42,487 nt of DNA from DATIYF01 sp035517775. GTDB taxonomy: Bacteria > Acidobacteriota > Terriglobia > Terriglobales > Acidobacteriaceae. Shown in pieces: positions 8,137-16,388 of this stretch (position 1 is the first letter of the stretch; every line of letters starts with the position of its first letter). The position numbers were made by a program, and so were the translations under genes. The notes under the pieces are model-generated. The model ran no database searches and was not told where the DNA came from. It worked only from the letters and a program-made list of their open reading frames with translations. Location: positions 1 through 42,487 of the forward strand of contig DATIYF010000004.1 in assembly GCA_035517775.1 (NCBI GenBank), written 5' to 3'.

Positions 8137-8856
8137 ATGGAGCCGCGAATCACCGACCGCAAGTTCAGCAAAGTGAGCCGGCGGGAGCTGCTCAAGTTGT
8201 CTCCGGTCGTGGTGCTGGGAGCGTTCGCCATCCCCAAATTGCAAGATAAGCTGCTGGCCACCGGCCTGCGCTTCAGCGACTGGGCTTCGGCCGCGATGTT
8301 TCGCCGGGGCCACCTGGCGCCCACTTTTGCGGACGCCAGGCTCACGCCCTTCGACAGATTTCCCATCAATGACTACGACGTGGATGATCCGGGAATAGAT
8401 CTGGATAAATGGACGCTGGCCGTGGGCGGCGCTGTGCAGAAGCCCGGCGCCTACACGTTGGCCAAGGTTCAGGCCCTGCCCAGGTTTCGCCAGAATACAC
8501 GGCATGTTTGCGTCGAAGGCTGGGACGTGATTGGCCGCTTCGGCGGGGCGCGGCTCTCAGATTTCCTGAAGCTCATTGGCGCCGATCTCACCGCCCGCTT
8601 CGTTACCGTGCAGTGCGCCGATGATTATTACGAATCGCTCGATATGCCCACGGCGCTGCATCCGCAGACCCTTCTCTGCTATGAAATGTACGATCAGCCG
8701 CTGACCGCCGGGCACGGCGCGCCGCTGCGGCTGAATATTCCTACGAAGATCGGCTACAAACAGGCCAAGTGGCTAACCGATCTGAAAGTCACCCACGTGC
8801 TCGACCGCGAGGGGTATTGGGAAGACCAGGGATATTCGAGTTTCTACGGATTGTGA
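8137..8856 (+). CDS. Tat-exported molybdopterin-dependent oxidoreductase (sulfite oxidase/MsrP-like)
   Basis: The 239-aa protein begins with a twin-arginine signal, SRRELLKLSPVVVLGAFAIP (RR at 15-16), so it is exported folded with its cofactor. The sulfite-oxidase/YedY fold is recognisable: WTLAVGGAVQKPGAYTL, then RHVCVEGWDVIGRFGG with Cys125 as the expected Mo-pterin ligand, then GAPLRLNIPTKIGYKQAKWL and the C-terminal GYWEDQGYSSFYG. MsrP-type enzymes reduce methionine sulfoxide in periplasmic proteins, but this family also holds enzymes of unknown substrate, so the reaction is not proven. ATG 8137 has AGGAAAGG about 15 bases upstream, longer than ideal. The next gene encodes a b-type cytochrome, a natural electron donor, and starts at the stop of this one. 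Confidence 0.85.
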   Translation: MEPRITDRKFSKVSRRELLKLSPVVVLGAFAIPKLQDKLLATGLRFSDWASAAMFRRGHLAPTFADARLTPFDRFPINDYDVDDPGIDLDKWTLAVGGAVQKPGAYTLAKVQALPRFRQNTRHVCVEGWDVIGRFGGARLSDFLKLIGADLTARFVTVQCADDYYESLDMPTALHPQTLLCYEMYDQPLTAGHGAPLRLNIPTKIGYKQAKWLTDLKVTHVLDREGYWEDQGYSSFYGL

Positions 8857-8864
8857 GGAAGGCA

Positions 8865-9560
8865 GTGCCGGAAACTTTCACGGAAATCGAATCGGCAAAA
8901 ACCGGAGCCTTGACCCCCGCCGCATATCAGCATCCCTGGCCGGTGCGCTTCTGCCACTGGCTGAACGCGATTTCGCTGTTTGTGATGGTAGGCAGCGGGC
9001 TGCAGATTTTTCGCGCCTTCCCCAGCTTCGGCGCCAAAATTCCGCAAAAAGACCTGGTCAACTGGCCGAAAAGCCTGGCGCTTGGCGGCTGGCTGGGCGG
9101 CGCCTTGCAGTGGCACCTCACCTTCATGTGGATTTATATCGGCACCGGCTTCTTCTATCTCGCCTACGAGATTGTCACCAGGAATTACCGCCAGGTGCTG
9201 TTGCTGCCGCGCGACCTGCGCGGCGTATGGCCCATGGCGCGGCATTATTTTTTCTTTGGCCCCAAGCCGCCGCTCACAGAAGCTTATAACCCGCTGCAGA
9301 AGCTGGCTTACACCTCGGCCATCGTTTTGGGTGGGCTCTCGGTGTTGACCGGTTTCGCCATCTGGAAGCCGGTGCAATTTGCCTGGCTGGCCTGGTTGAT
9401 GGGCGGCTTTCATCTTGCCCGGGTGTGGCATTTTGCCGTGATGTGGGCCATTTTGTTCTTTTTGTTCGGGCACCTGGTTATGGTCGTGCTTCACGGCTGG
9501 AACAATTTTGTTTCCATGCTGACCGGCTGGAAAAAAGATCCGGACTACGCGCCTCACTAG
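8865..9560 (+). CDS. b561-type cytochrome membrane subunit
   Basis: The 231-aa integral membrane protein has a cytochrome b561/Ni-hydrogenase b-type layout. It carries HPWPVRFCHWLNAISLFVMVGSGLQI near residue 22, a second His helix (LQWHLTFMWIYIGTGFFYL), and later AYTSAIVLGGLSVLTGFAIW and HLARVWHFAVMWAILFFLFGHLVMVVLHGW, giving the usual paired haem-ligating histidines. GTG 8865 is chosen because GAGGAAGG sits just upstream; GTG 8853, overlapping the previous stop, is also possible. It most likely feeds quinol electrons to the preceding molybdoenzyme. It is not the MsrQ (ferric-reductase-like) family, so the pair is MsrPQ-like in logic only. The sigma-factor gene follows after 25 bp. Confidence 0.85.
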   Translation: MPETFTEIESAKTGALTPAAYQHPWPVRFCHWLNAISLFVMVGSGLQIFRAFPSFGAKIPQKDLVNWPKSLALGGWLGGALQWHLTFMWIYIGTGFFYLAYEIVTRNYRQVLLLPRDLRGVWPMARHYFFFGPKPPLTEAYNPLQKLAYTSAIVLGGLSVLTGFAIWKPVQFAWLAWLMGGFHLARVWHFAVMWAILFFLFGHLVMVVLHGWNNFVSMLTGWKKDPDYAPH

Positions 9561-9585
9561 CGCCCGGCACGCGAGGTCACCGCGG

Positions 9586-10269
9586 TTGATATTGATATTG
9601 GCGATAGTGGAGGCGGTCAGTCCCCTGCCCGACCCGGCAGCCGGGGCCGTGCGCGAGCGCGAGCAGGAGCTCATTCGCCGCGTGCAGAACGGCGAGCAGG
9701 AGAGGTTTTATGAGCTGGTGCGGCCCTATGAGCGGCGGGTGTACAGCGCGGCATTCTCCATTCTGCGCAACCAAGCCGACGCCGAAGACGCCGCCCAGGA
9801 AGCCATTCTCAAGGCCTTCGCCAACCTGGGGCAATTCCGGGCTGAAGCCCGCTTCAGCACCTGGCTCATCCAGATTGCGGTCAACGAGGCCCTGATGCGG
9901 CGCAGAAAAGAGCACGCGGCGATCATGGAGCCCCTCGGCGGGCACCACGACGAGGAGGGCGCCTACACTCCCAGGGATTTTGCCGACTGGCGTGAAATTC
10001 CCTCTGAAGCCCTGGAGCGCAAAGAGGTGCGCGGCCTGTTGCTGGAAGCGCTGGCCGCGCTGAGCCAAAAGTACCGCGAAATTTTCATTCTGCGCGACGT
10101 GCAGCACTTCAGCATTGAGGAAGTTTCGAAAATGCTGGGAATCTCCCCGGCCTCGGTGAAGACGCGGCTGCTGCGGGCGCGGCTCATGCTGCGCGACCTG
10201 CTGGCATCTAAGATCAGCGCCGGGTGGTTCAGCCGCTTGCCCTTCCAGAAGGGAAGTAAACCATGGTAG
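9586..10269 (+). CDS. ECF-type RNA polymerase sigma factor
   Basis: The 227-aa protein has sigma-70 region 2 at about 39-107 (FYELVRPYERRVYSAAFSIL, DAEDAAQEAILKAF and FSTWLIQIAVNEALMRRR). Region 4 lies at about 148-204 (LAALSQKYREIFILRDVQ, then the HTH FSIEEVSKMLGISPASVKTRLLRAR). There is no region 3, as expected for an ECF sigma. The TTG start has GAGGT eight bases upstream; GTG 9607 is an alternative. Its 3' end overlaps the anti-sigma gene, the usual sign of a sigma/anti-sigma pair. Because it begins 25 bp after the cytochrome gene, the molybdoenzyme pair could be in the same transcript and part of its regulon; this is inference. Confidence 0.92.
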   Translation: MILILAIVEAVSPLPDPAAGAVREREQELIRRVQNGEQERFYELVRPYERRVYSAAFSILRNQADAEDAAQEAILKAFANLGQFRAEARFSTWLIQIAVNEALMRRRKEHAAIMEPLGGHHDEEGAYTPRDFADWREIPSEALERKEVRGLLLEALAALSQKYREIFILRDVQHFSIEEVSKMLGISPASVKTRLLRARLMLRDLLASKISAGWFSRLPFQKGSKPW

Positions 10270-10844
10270 TCACTTGCGAGCAGGTTTGGCAGGAGATTTC
10301 GAATTACCTGGAAAACGACCTCAGCCCCGAGTTGCGGGCGGCGATGCAGGATCACTTCCGCCAGTGCAAGCACTGCACCGCGGTGCTCGACGGCACCCGC
10401 AATGTGATCCATCTTTACGGCGATGGCCGCCTGTTCCAGCTTCCCATGGGCTTCAGTTGGCGTTTGCGCCGCCGGTTGAGCCGCGCCATGCGGCCGCGGC
10501 GCGGCACCGCCTTCGGTTGGCTGGTGGCAGTCGCCGCTTTAGGGCTGATCGCCGGCGGCGTGACCCTGGCCAGTTCCACCCCGCGCCGGGTGGCCTTGCG
10601 CTCGGAACACGCGCAGGCCGGCCATGGAATCCCGGCTGGACTGGTCGTGCTCGTAGCCGCTCACAGCAAAGTTTTCCATCTTCCCGGCTGCCGCTTTTTG
10701 CACGATAAGGACGAGCCCGTCCACTCCATGAAAGCCGAGGAGGCGATCAAGGAAGGCTACGTTCCCTGCGTCCGCTGTCTGGGAAAGTACGTGGCGCATC
10801 TGGCGGCAGAATTCATCCGGAAGCATGCCTGGCGGATGGCATAG
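10263..10844 (+). CDS. Membrane anti-sigma factor with zinc finger and C-terminal Cys/His motif
   Basis: The 193-aa protein overlaps the sigma gene by 7 bp. The N-terminus is a zinc-binding anti-sigma domain (Cys5, then HFRQCKHC giving His31-x3-Cys35-x2-Cys38) that would bind the sigma factor. One TM helix follows at about 84-103. The extracytoplasmic part ends in a second motif, VFHLPGCRFLHDKDEP then EAIKEGYVPCVRCLGKY (His139, Cys143, Cys169, Cys172). This resembles Ada-like metal-binding domains of the 'FH..gCr....eAi..Gy.PC..C' type. Such a domain outside the membrane could sense metals or thiol oxidation and release the sigma factor. The anti-sigma role is well supported by motif and context; the sensory role is inference. 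Confidence 0.88.
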   Translation: MVVTCEQVWQEISNYLENDLSPELRAAMQDHFRQCKHCTAVLDGTRNVIHLYGDGRLFQLPMGFSWRLRRRLSRAMRPRRGTAFGWLVAVAALGLIAGGVTLASSTPRRVALRSEHAQAGHGIPAGLVVLVAAHSKVFHLPGCRFLHDKDEPVHSMKAEEAIKEGYVPCVRCLGKYVAHLAAEFIRKHAWRMA

Positions 10845-10859
10845 CGGACGGGCATAGCT

Positions 10860-11126
10860 CTAAGAATCCAAATCCAAGAGCTCGGGCCTGCCCTTGTCAT
10901 TCCGAGTCCGGCTTCCCTGGGGCAGCTTGCCGGAGGACGTCTCAGCATGGAAGAGGCGCCCGACAAGTGCCGGACAACGGCGAGGCAACTCCTCCAGGCT
11001 CAGGATGGCGTGTGTGAGGCCTCGATACCACCTGCGGGCCGCGCCCGAATCCACGGCGCGGATTTCCTGGTACAGAAGATCGAGATCGCGTTCAGCTCGT
11101 GACGCAATCCTAACTACGTAAGCCAT
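10860..11126 (-). CDS. RelE/ParE-type toxin, C-terminus apparently lost
   Basis: The 88-aa product begins with clear ParE-family sequence (YVVRIASRAERDLDLLYQEI, AARRWYRGLTHAILSLEELPRRCPAL). After about residue 55 it does not continue into the expected conserved core (the 'R..l.gk..YRilf' strand and basic C-terminus). Instead it reads low-complexity sequence, HAETSSGKLPQGSRTRNDKG, that looks like intergenic DNA. No other frame restores the missing part. The gene overlaps the antitoxin by 17 bp in the usual antitoxin-first order. ParE/RelE toxins act on gyrase or on ribosome-bound mRNA; with the last strands gone, activity is doubtful. It could equally be called a pseudogene. Confidence 0.7.
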   Translation of the reverse strand: MAYVVRIASRAERDLDLLYQEIRAVDSGAARRWYRGLTHAILSLEELPRRCPALVGRLFHAETSSGKLPQGSRTRNDKGRPELLDLDS

Positions 11127-11400
11127 GTCTGGCTTCGAACTCCTCGAAGAACTCCTTCGCTGGACGTACTCTGCCCTTTCTTACATCTTCCTTGCCCTGC
11201 CGAATGCCTTCCAGAGCATCCGTGCGGGCCGCCAAATCCAGCAAGCGCTGGTAAGCCGCAGCATCCTGCACAACGGCCGCAGCTTTGCCGTTCACCGTCA
11301 GCACCACCGGCCGCTTGCTCTTATTGAGTTGCCGCATGAAATCGCCCGACCGCCGGCGAAAGGTGGTCAGGGATTGGATGTCTTTGGTCAGATCAAGCAT
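11110..11400 (-). CDS. Phd/YefM-family antitoxin
   Basis: The 96-aa protein has the Phd/YefM N-terminal DNA-binding fold: DIQSLTTFRRRSGDFMRQLNKSKRPVVLTVNGKAAAVVQDAAAYQRLLD. The C-terminal helix (LEGIRQGKEDVRKGRVRPAKEFFEEFEARHG) would wrap the toxin. Antitoxins of this family repress their own operon by binding short palindromes. A perfect one (11411-11430) lies ten bases upstream of the ATG, with a further half-site at 11470. No good RBS is visible before the ATG. The overlapping downstream toxin seems truncated, so this antitoxin may now act alone as a DNA-binding regulator. Confidence 0.88.
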   Translation of the reverse strand: MLDLTKDIQSLTTFRRRSGDFMRQLNKSKRPVVLTVNGKAAAVVQDAAAYQRLLDLAARTDALEGIRQGKEDVRKGRVRPAKEFFEEFEARHGLRS

Positions 11401-11410
11401 GCGGACAGGA

Positions 11411-11430
11411 TAGCACCTTTTAAGGTGCTA
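11411..11430. promoter_or_regulatory. Palindromic operator of the toxin-antitoxin genes
   Basis: TAGCACCTTTTAAGGTGCTA is a perfect inverted repeat (9-bp arms, 2-bp centre) ten bases upstream of the antitoxin ATG. A matching half-site, GCACCTTAAG, is at 11470-11479. Position and symmetry fit autoregulation by a Phd/YefM antitoxin. Confidence 0.7.
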
Positions 11431-11730
11431 ACGTTGGTGCTCAGCCGAGGAAATCTGAAAACCAACAAGGCACCTTAAGACGCCCAGTTTAAACCGGGTG
11501 ACCGTTGCTTCGCGTATCTACATATGAGCAGAGTCACCGTTCGCCGAGAGTTGGCGCGCCACGCTGCACCGATTACCCCGCCAGGGTGACGCGGACTAAG
11601 ATTCGGCAAGGGGTCGCACGCTGGGAGGGGGGCCAATCGCACATCGTCGCAGTTCTCGCAGTAACATTGACGCAAGCCTCGCGCGGACTTAGGATTCCTG
11701 CTAACTTGGCAGCCCGTTCGGGGGTTCCAA
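11431..11730. other. Intergenic region without recognisable gene
   Basis: The 300 bp separate the divergent antitoxin and secreted-protein genes. Apart from the operator half-site at 11470-11479, no gene, RNA or repeat is seen. Short open frames here have no RBS or family resemblance. Confidence 0.5.
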
Positions 11731-12387
11731 ATGACGCCAACGAAGAAGATCGCTGTATCAGTCTGTCTCCTAGGTGGACTCATCTCCCTTTCACGAGGCC
11801 AGGACGCCAACAAACTCAAGGTTCCCGCCTCTTGCAAGGTGCTCTATTCAATGGTCGAGGAAGATGCCCTGCATAACATCAATCAAGGCTTAATAGCGTC
11901 AGGCTTCAAAGAAAAGGGCGGATTGAAGTGGCTTGAGAAAATGTACAAAAAATATCCCGACGTGTGCTACGTGTCGCCTAACACGAAGGAGTCCGTCGTA
12001 TTCTTCATAATTGCTACGCCTGCTGTTTACCATGGAACGCGCGTCGAGACTGAGACCCATAATACTCAGTCCACGACGACCGGAACCGTGAGTGATAACG
12101 AGGGGAACACCGCTGATGTCAACACCAACACGACTGGGACGACAGAGGATTCCGTGGCTGTTCCGTACGAGGTGAACTACAATTCCTTTACACTAACCGT
12201 CGAGCGGAAAACCAAAGACGGACATTTCGAGCCTCTCCGACACTTCAAAGTCGACGGGCTATACCGCTCGCTATATGGGCTCTCATGGGGAAAGGGAAAG
12301 CATCCGATTGCCAATGTCATGGAGGATGCGATCAAGTGGATCCATGAGGGAGGGCTGAATAATTCAAATCAAAGAGTCATGGAATGA
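11731..12387 (+). CDS. Secreted hypothetical protein with Thr/Asn-rich insert
   Basis: The 218-aa protein has a signal peptide (MTPTKKIAVSVCLLGGLISLSRGQ). The mature part starts with two helical segments (CKVLYSMVEEDALHNINQGL, GLKWLEKMYKKYPDVCYVSP), followed by beta strands VVFFIIATPAVYHG. A 45-residue low-complexity insert then runs from TETHNTQSTTTG to NTNTTGTTEDSV, and a C-terminal domain ends IANVMEDAIKWIHEGG. The family is not recognised; similar small secreted proteins with Thr/Asn-rich stretches occur in Acidobacteriota. The codons are visibly AT-richer (ATA, TTA, AAA) than those of neighbouring uvrB, consistent with acquisition together with the adjacent toxin-antitoxin genes. GGGGG lies about eight bases before the ATG. 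Confidence 0.75.
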   Translation: MTPTKKIAVSVCLLGGLISLSRGQDANKLKVPASCKVLYSMVEEDALHNINQGLIASGFKEKGGLKWLEKMYKKYPDVCYVSPNTKESVVFFIIATPAVYHGTRVETETHNTQSTTTGTVSDNEGNTADVNTNTTGTTEDSVAVPYEVNYNSFTLTVERKTKDGHFEPLRHFKVDGLYRSLYGLSWGKGKHPIANVMEDAIKWIHEGGLNNSNQRVME

Positions 12388-12409
12388 GCCCCCAAGCCCA
12401 TTTCGCTCC

Positions 12410-14401
<1,992 letters not shown>

Positions 14402-14798
14402 GATCTGAGCTGACGCTGGCCGGGAGAACGCCGCCCGCTCCCAGAGGAGAGCGAAACGGATGCTGGATCTTTCTATTATACGGTCTCTGGCATTCGGGCC
14501 TGGCGCGCCTGCGGAAGCCCGAGGTTGCTCGATTTGAGAGCCCATTACCACCAGGGACACGAAAGCGCACAAAGCAAGACCCCATGAAAACAATGTCTTT
14601 GTGAACGTTTGTGGTCCACTGGCTTTCCTGGGCTGCTGCGAAGCCGGCCGGCGTGCCGATTTAATCCCGTTGTGCGACTTTCGCACAGGGTCTAATTTCG
14701 AAAATTATTGCCGGGGTGATAGCGGAGGCCGTCCGGGCGGGAAAGCGGGCTGAAATCGCCGACCAATTCCCATTTTGGGAAACCGGTGGGTAACGCCG
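14402..14798. other. Intergenic region upstream of uvrB
   Basis: The 397 bp separate uvrB from the glycosyltransferase. The region holds a degenerate copy of the inverted-repeat family (14547-14615) and a separate palindrome, TGTGCGA-ctt-TCGCACA (14671-14687), which could be a protein-binding site or the end structure of the upstream gene. The open frame that extends uvrB through 14686 runs over the repeat and is not taken as coding. Confidence 0.6.
14547..14615. repeat. MITE/REP-like inverted-repeat element, copy 2 (degenerate)
   Basis: The left arm 14547-14576 (ACCACCAGGGACACGAAAG, then GCACAAAGC) faces a right arm at 14596-14615 whose reverse complement reads ACCACAAACGTTCACAAAGA. It is the same consensus as at 7890 and 16161 but more diverged and shorter. 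Confidence 0.6.
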
Positions 14799-16031
14799 CT
14801 ATCTTCTCCACCTCAGCTCGAAGAACAACCCCACGCCCAATACCAGCAGTTCGGGTTCAATGGGATGGCGATAGCGCGCATGCGGATAGACGATGTAGTA
14901 CACCGTGGGATAGGACAACACCAGCCATAAAAACAGCCACGCCCCCGGCAGTCTTCGCTTGAGCGCCAGCCCCAGCCCGCAGAGCGCGAGCAGGGAAGAG
15001 GCAAGAAAGAGCGAGTCGCGAAAATCCACCGGGGCCACGCTGTTGGTCGGCTTGGGAATGCCATTCCAGTAGTAAAAGCATTTCTTCAGCGTGATCACGG
15101 CGAAGCGGCCGGGGTGCCCGCGAATCCAGTCAAGCGCCAGCCGGTTGCAGCGGGCGGCGTAGGCGATCTCGCCCATCTGCTTGAATTTTTGAAACTCCGG
15201 CACGCTCAGATTGGGCTGCAAATACACCCGCGACCAGCCATCCGCATAAGGCCCGTTGCCCAGGCGGAACTGCAGGCCAAAATCGTCGCGGATGAACACC
15301 GGCCGCCCGAACGTCTGGTAGTTGCGCACCATCCAGGGCGTGATGCTGGCAAAGAAAACCACCGCAGCCAGGGCCACACGGCCCAGAGAGGGCGCGCCGC
15401 GCTTATGCCGCCGCCACCAGATCCACAGCCCGGAAAACGGCAGGAAGGCAAGGATCGAAGGGTTCGCCAGCGCCACCACCCCCCAGAGCGCGCCGTAAAT
15501 CGCCCAGCCCTTCCACCCCTTCCACTGCTCCAGTTCGAGCGAGAGCCAGAAGATCCAGGCCAGCGCGAGGGGCGAAAGAGTTGTATCCCAGGGCCAGTGA
15601 ATGGCCCAGTACATTTCGTAGGGAACGAGCGCCCAGATCCAGGCCGACCACCAGGCCACGCGCTCGCCGAAGGTTTTTCGCGCGATTAGAAAAACCGGAA
15701 TGCAGGTGAGCGCATTCAGCAGGCTGTTGAAGCTGAGCAGCACCCAGGCCGAGGCGGTGGAGTACACGCCGAAGATTGTGAAGACTCCGCCCATGATCCA
15801 GGGGTAGAGCGGCGGCTCCCAGGCGGTGGGGCCGGTGGAATCTCCATAGGGATTGCTGAAGCCCTGGCCCAGGGCCAGCGAGCGGGCAATGCGGCCCATT
15901 TCCCAGCCGAAGGCGAAGTGGTCGTCGCCGCTACGGTAATGGGTTTGACGGAAAAGGCCGATGGCCGCAATCTGCAGTACCAGCGACAGCACGGCCATTC
16001 GCACAAGCGAGCTGCGCACGGAGGAGGACAC
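14799..16031 (-). CDS. Glycosyltransferase family 39-type membrane protein
   Basis: This 410-aa polytopic protein has about ten hydrophobic helices. The N-terminal region follows the PMT/ArnT plan: a first helix, then a periplasmic loop with acidic residues (HYRSGDDHFAFGWEMGRIARSLALGQGFSNPYG), then TAWEPPLYPWIMGGVF. Later segments include WWSAWIWALVPYEMYWAIHWPWDTTLSPL and the C-terminal PTVYYIVYPHARYRHPIEPELLVL. Family enzymes move a sugar from a polyprenyl-phosphate donor to lipid or protein on the periplasmic face; the acceptor here is unknown. The GTG start at 16031 has no clear RBS, and an in-frame ATG at 15998 is possible. The gene stands alone, with repeat-rich DNA upstream. Confidence 0.8.
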   Translation of the reverse strand: MSSSVRSSLVRMAVLSLVLQIAAIGLFRQTHYRSGDDHFAFGWEMGRIARSLALGQGFSNPYGDSTGPTAWEPPLYPWIMGGVFTIFGVYSTASAWVLLSFNSLLNALTCIPVFLIARKTFGERVAWWSAWIWALVPYEMYWAIHWPWDTTLSPLALAWIFWLSLELEQWKGWKGWAIYGALWGVVALANPSILAFLPFSGLWIWWRRHKRGAPSLGRVALAAVVFFASITPWMVRNYQTFGRPVFIRDDFGLQFRLGNGPYADGWSRVYLQPNLSVPEFQKFKQMGEIAYAARCNRLALDWIRGHPGRFAVITLKKCFYYWNGIPKPTNSVAPVDFRDSLFLASSLLALCGLGLALKRRLPGAWLFLWLVLSYPTVYYIVYPHARYRHPIEPELLVLGVGLFFELRWRR

Positions 16032-16388
16032 TGGGCGCGAAGCAGCATACTAACATGCGAGCCAGAAGGGAGCGGGCGGCGCTTTTTCTTTGCCGTTAGG
16101 GTCTGCGGGCGAGAAGGCTTGAACCGCAAAGGATTCGCAAAGTTCGCAGAGAAAGGCTTTCCACCACGAAGGACACGAAATATCACGAAGGGAATCGCGG
16201 ACAGAACTCTGCACCACGAAGGACACGAAGTATCACGAAGGGGGAATTGGTTCCTTCGTGTAACTTCGTGTCCTTGGTGGTGAATAGAATTGGTGATTTC
16301 TTGCCTTGCATCCGGCCTGCCTCCGGGGCTAGCATTCGCGCTGCCGAAGAAACCCTGTCGTTTCGATTCCTCCCGGAGGAGGCGAGTT
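16032..16388. other. Divergent intergenic region filled by repeats
   Basis: The 357 bp between the divergent glycosyltransferase and TPR genes are largely taken up by the repeat cluster at 16122-16282. No gene is seen. GGAGGAGG immediately before ATG 16389 is the RBS of the TPR gene. Confidence 0.6.
16122..16282. repeat. MITE/REP-like repeat cluster, copy 3
   Basis: There are two near-identical direct units, 16161-16193 and 16212-16244 (CACCACGAAGGACACGAA, then TATCACGAAGGG). An inverted unit follows at 16251-16282, whose reverse complement reads CACCACCAAGGACACGAAG. A more diverged unit (ACCGCAAAGGATTCGCAAAG) precedes them at 16122-16156. The direct and inverted units can fold into a long hairpin. 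This is the best-conserved copy in the window. Confidence 0.8.

Noticed and set aside
14402..14686. A 95-codon N-terminal extension of uvrB
   Set aside because: UvrB proteins begin at MDFRLISDYQP-like sequence, and the extension runs through a copy of the intergenic repeat and has no homologous character.
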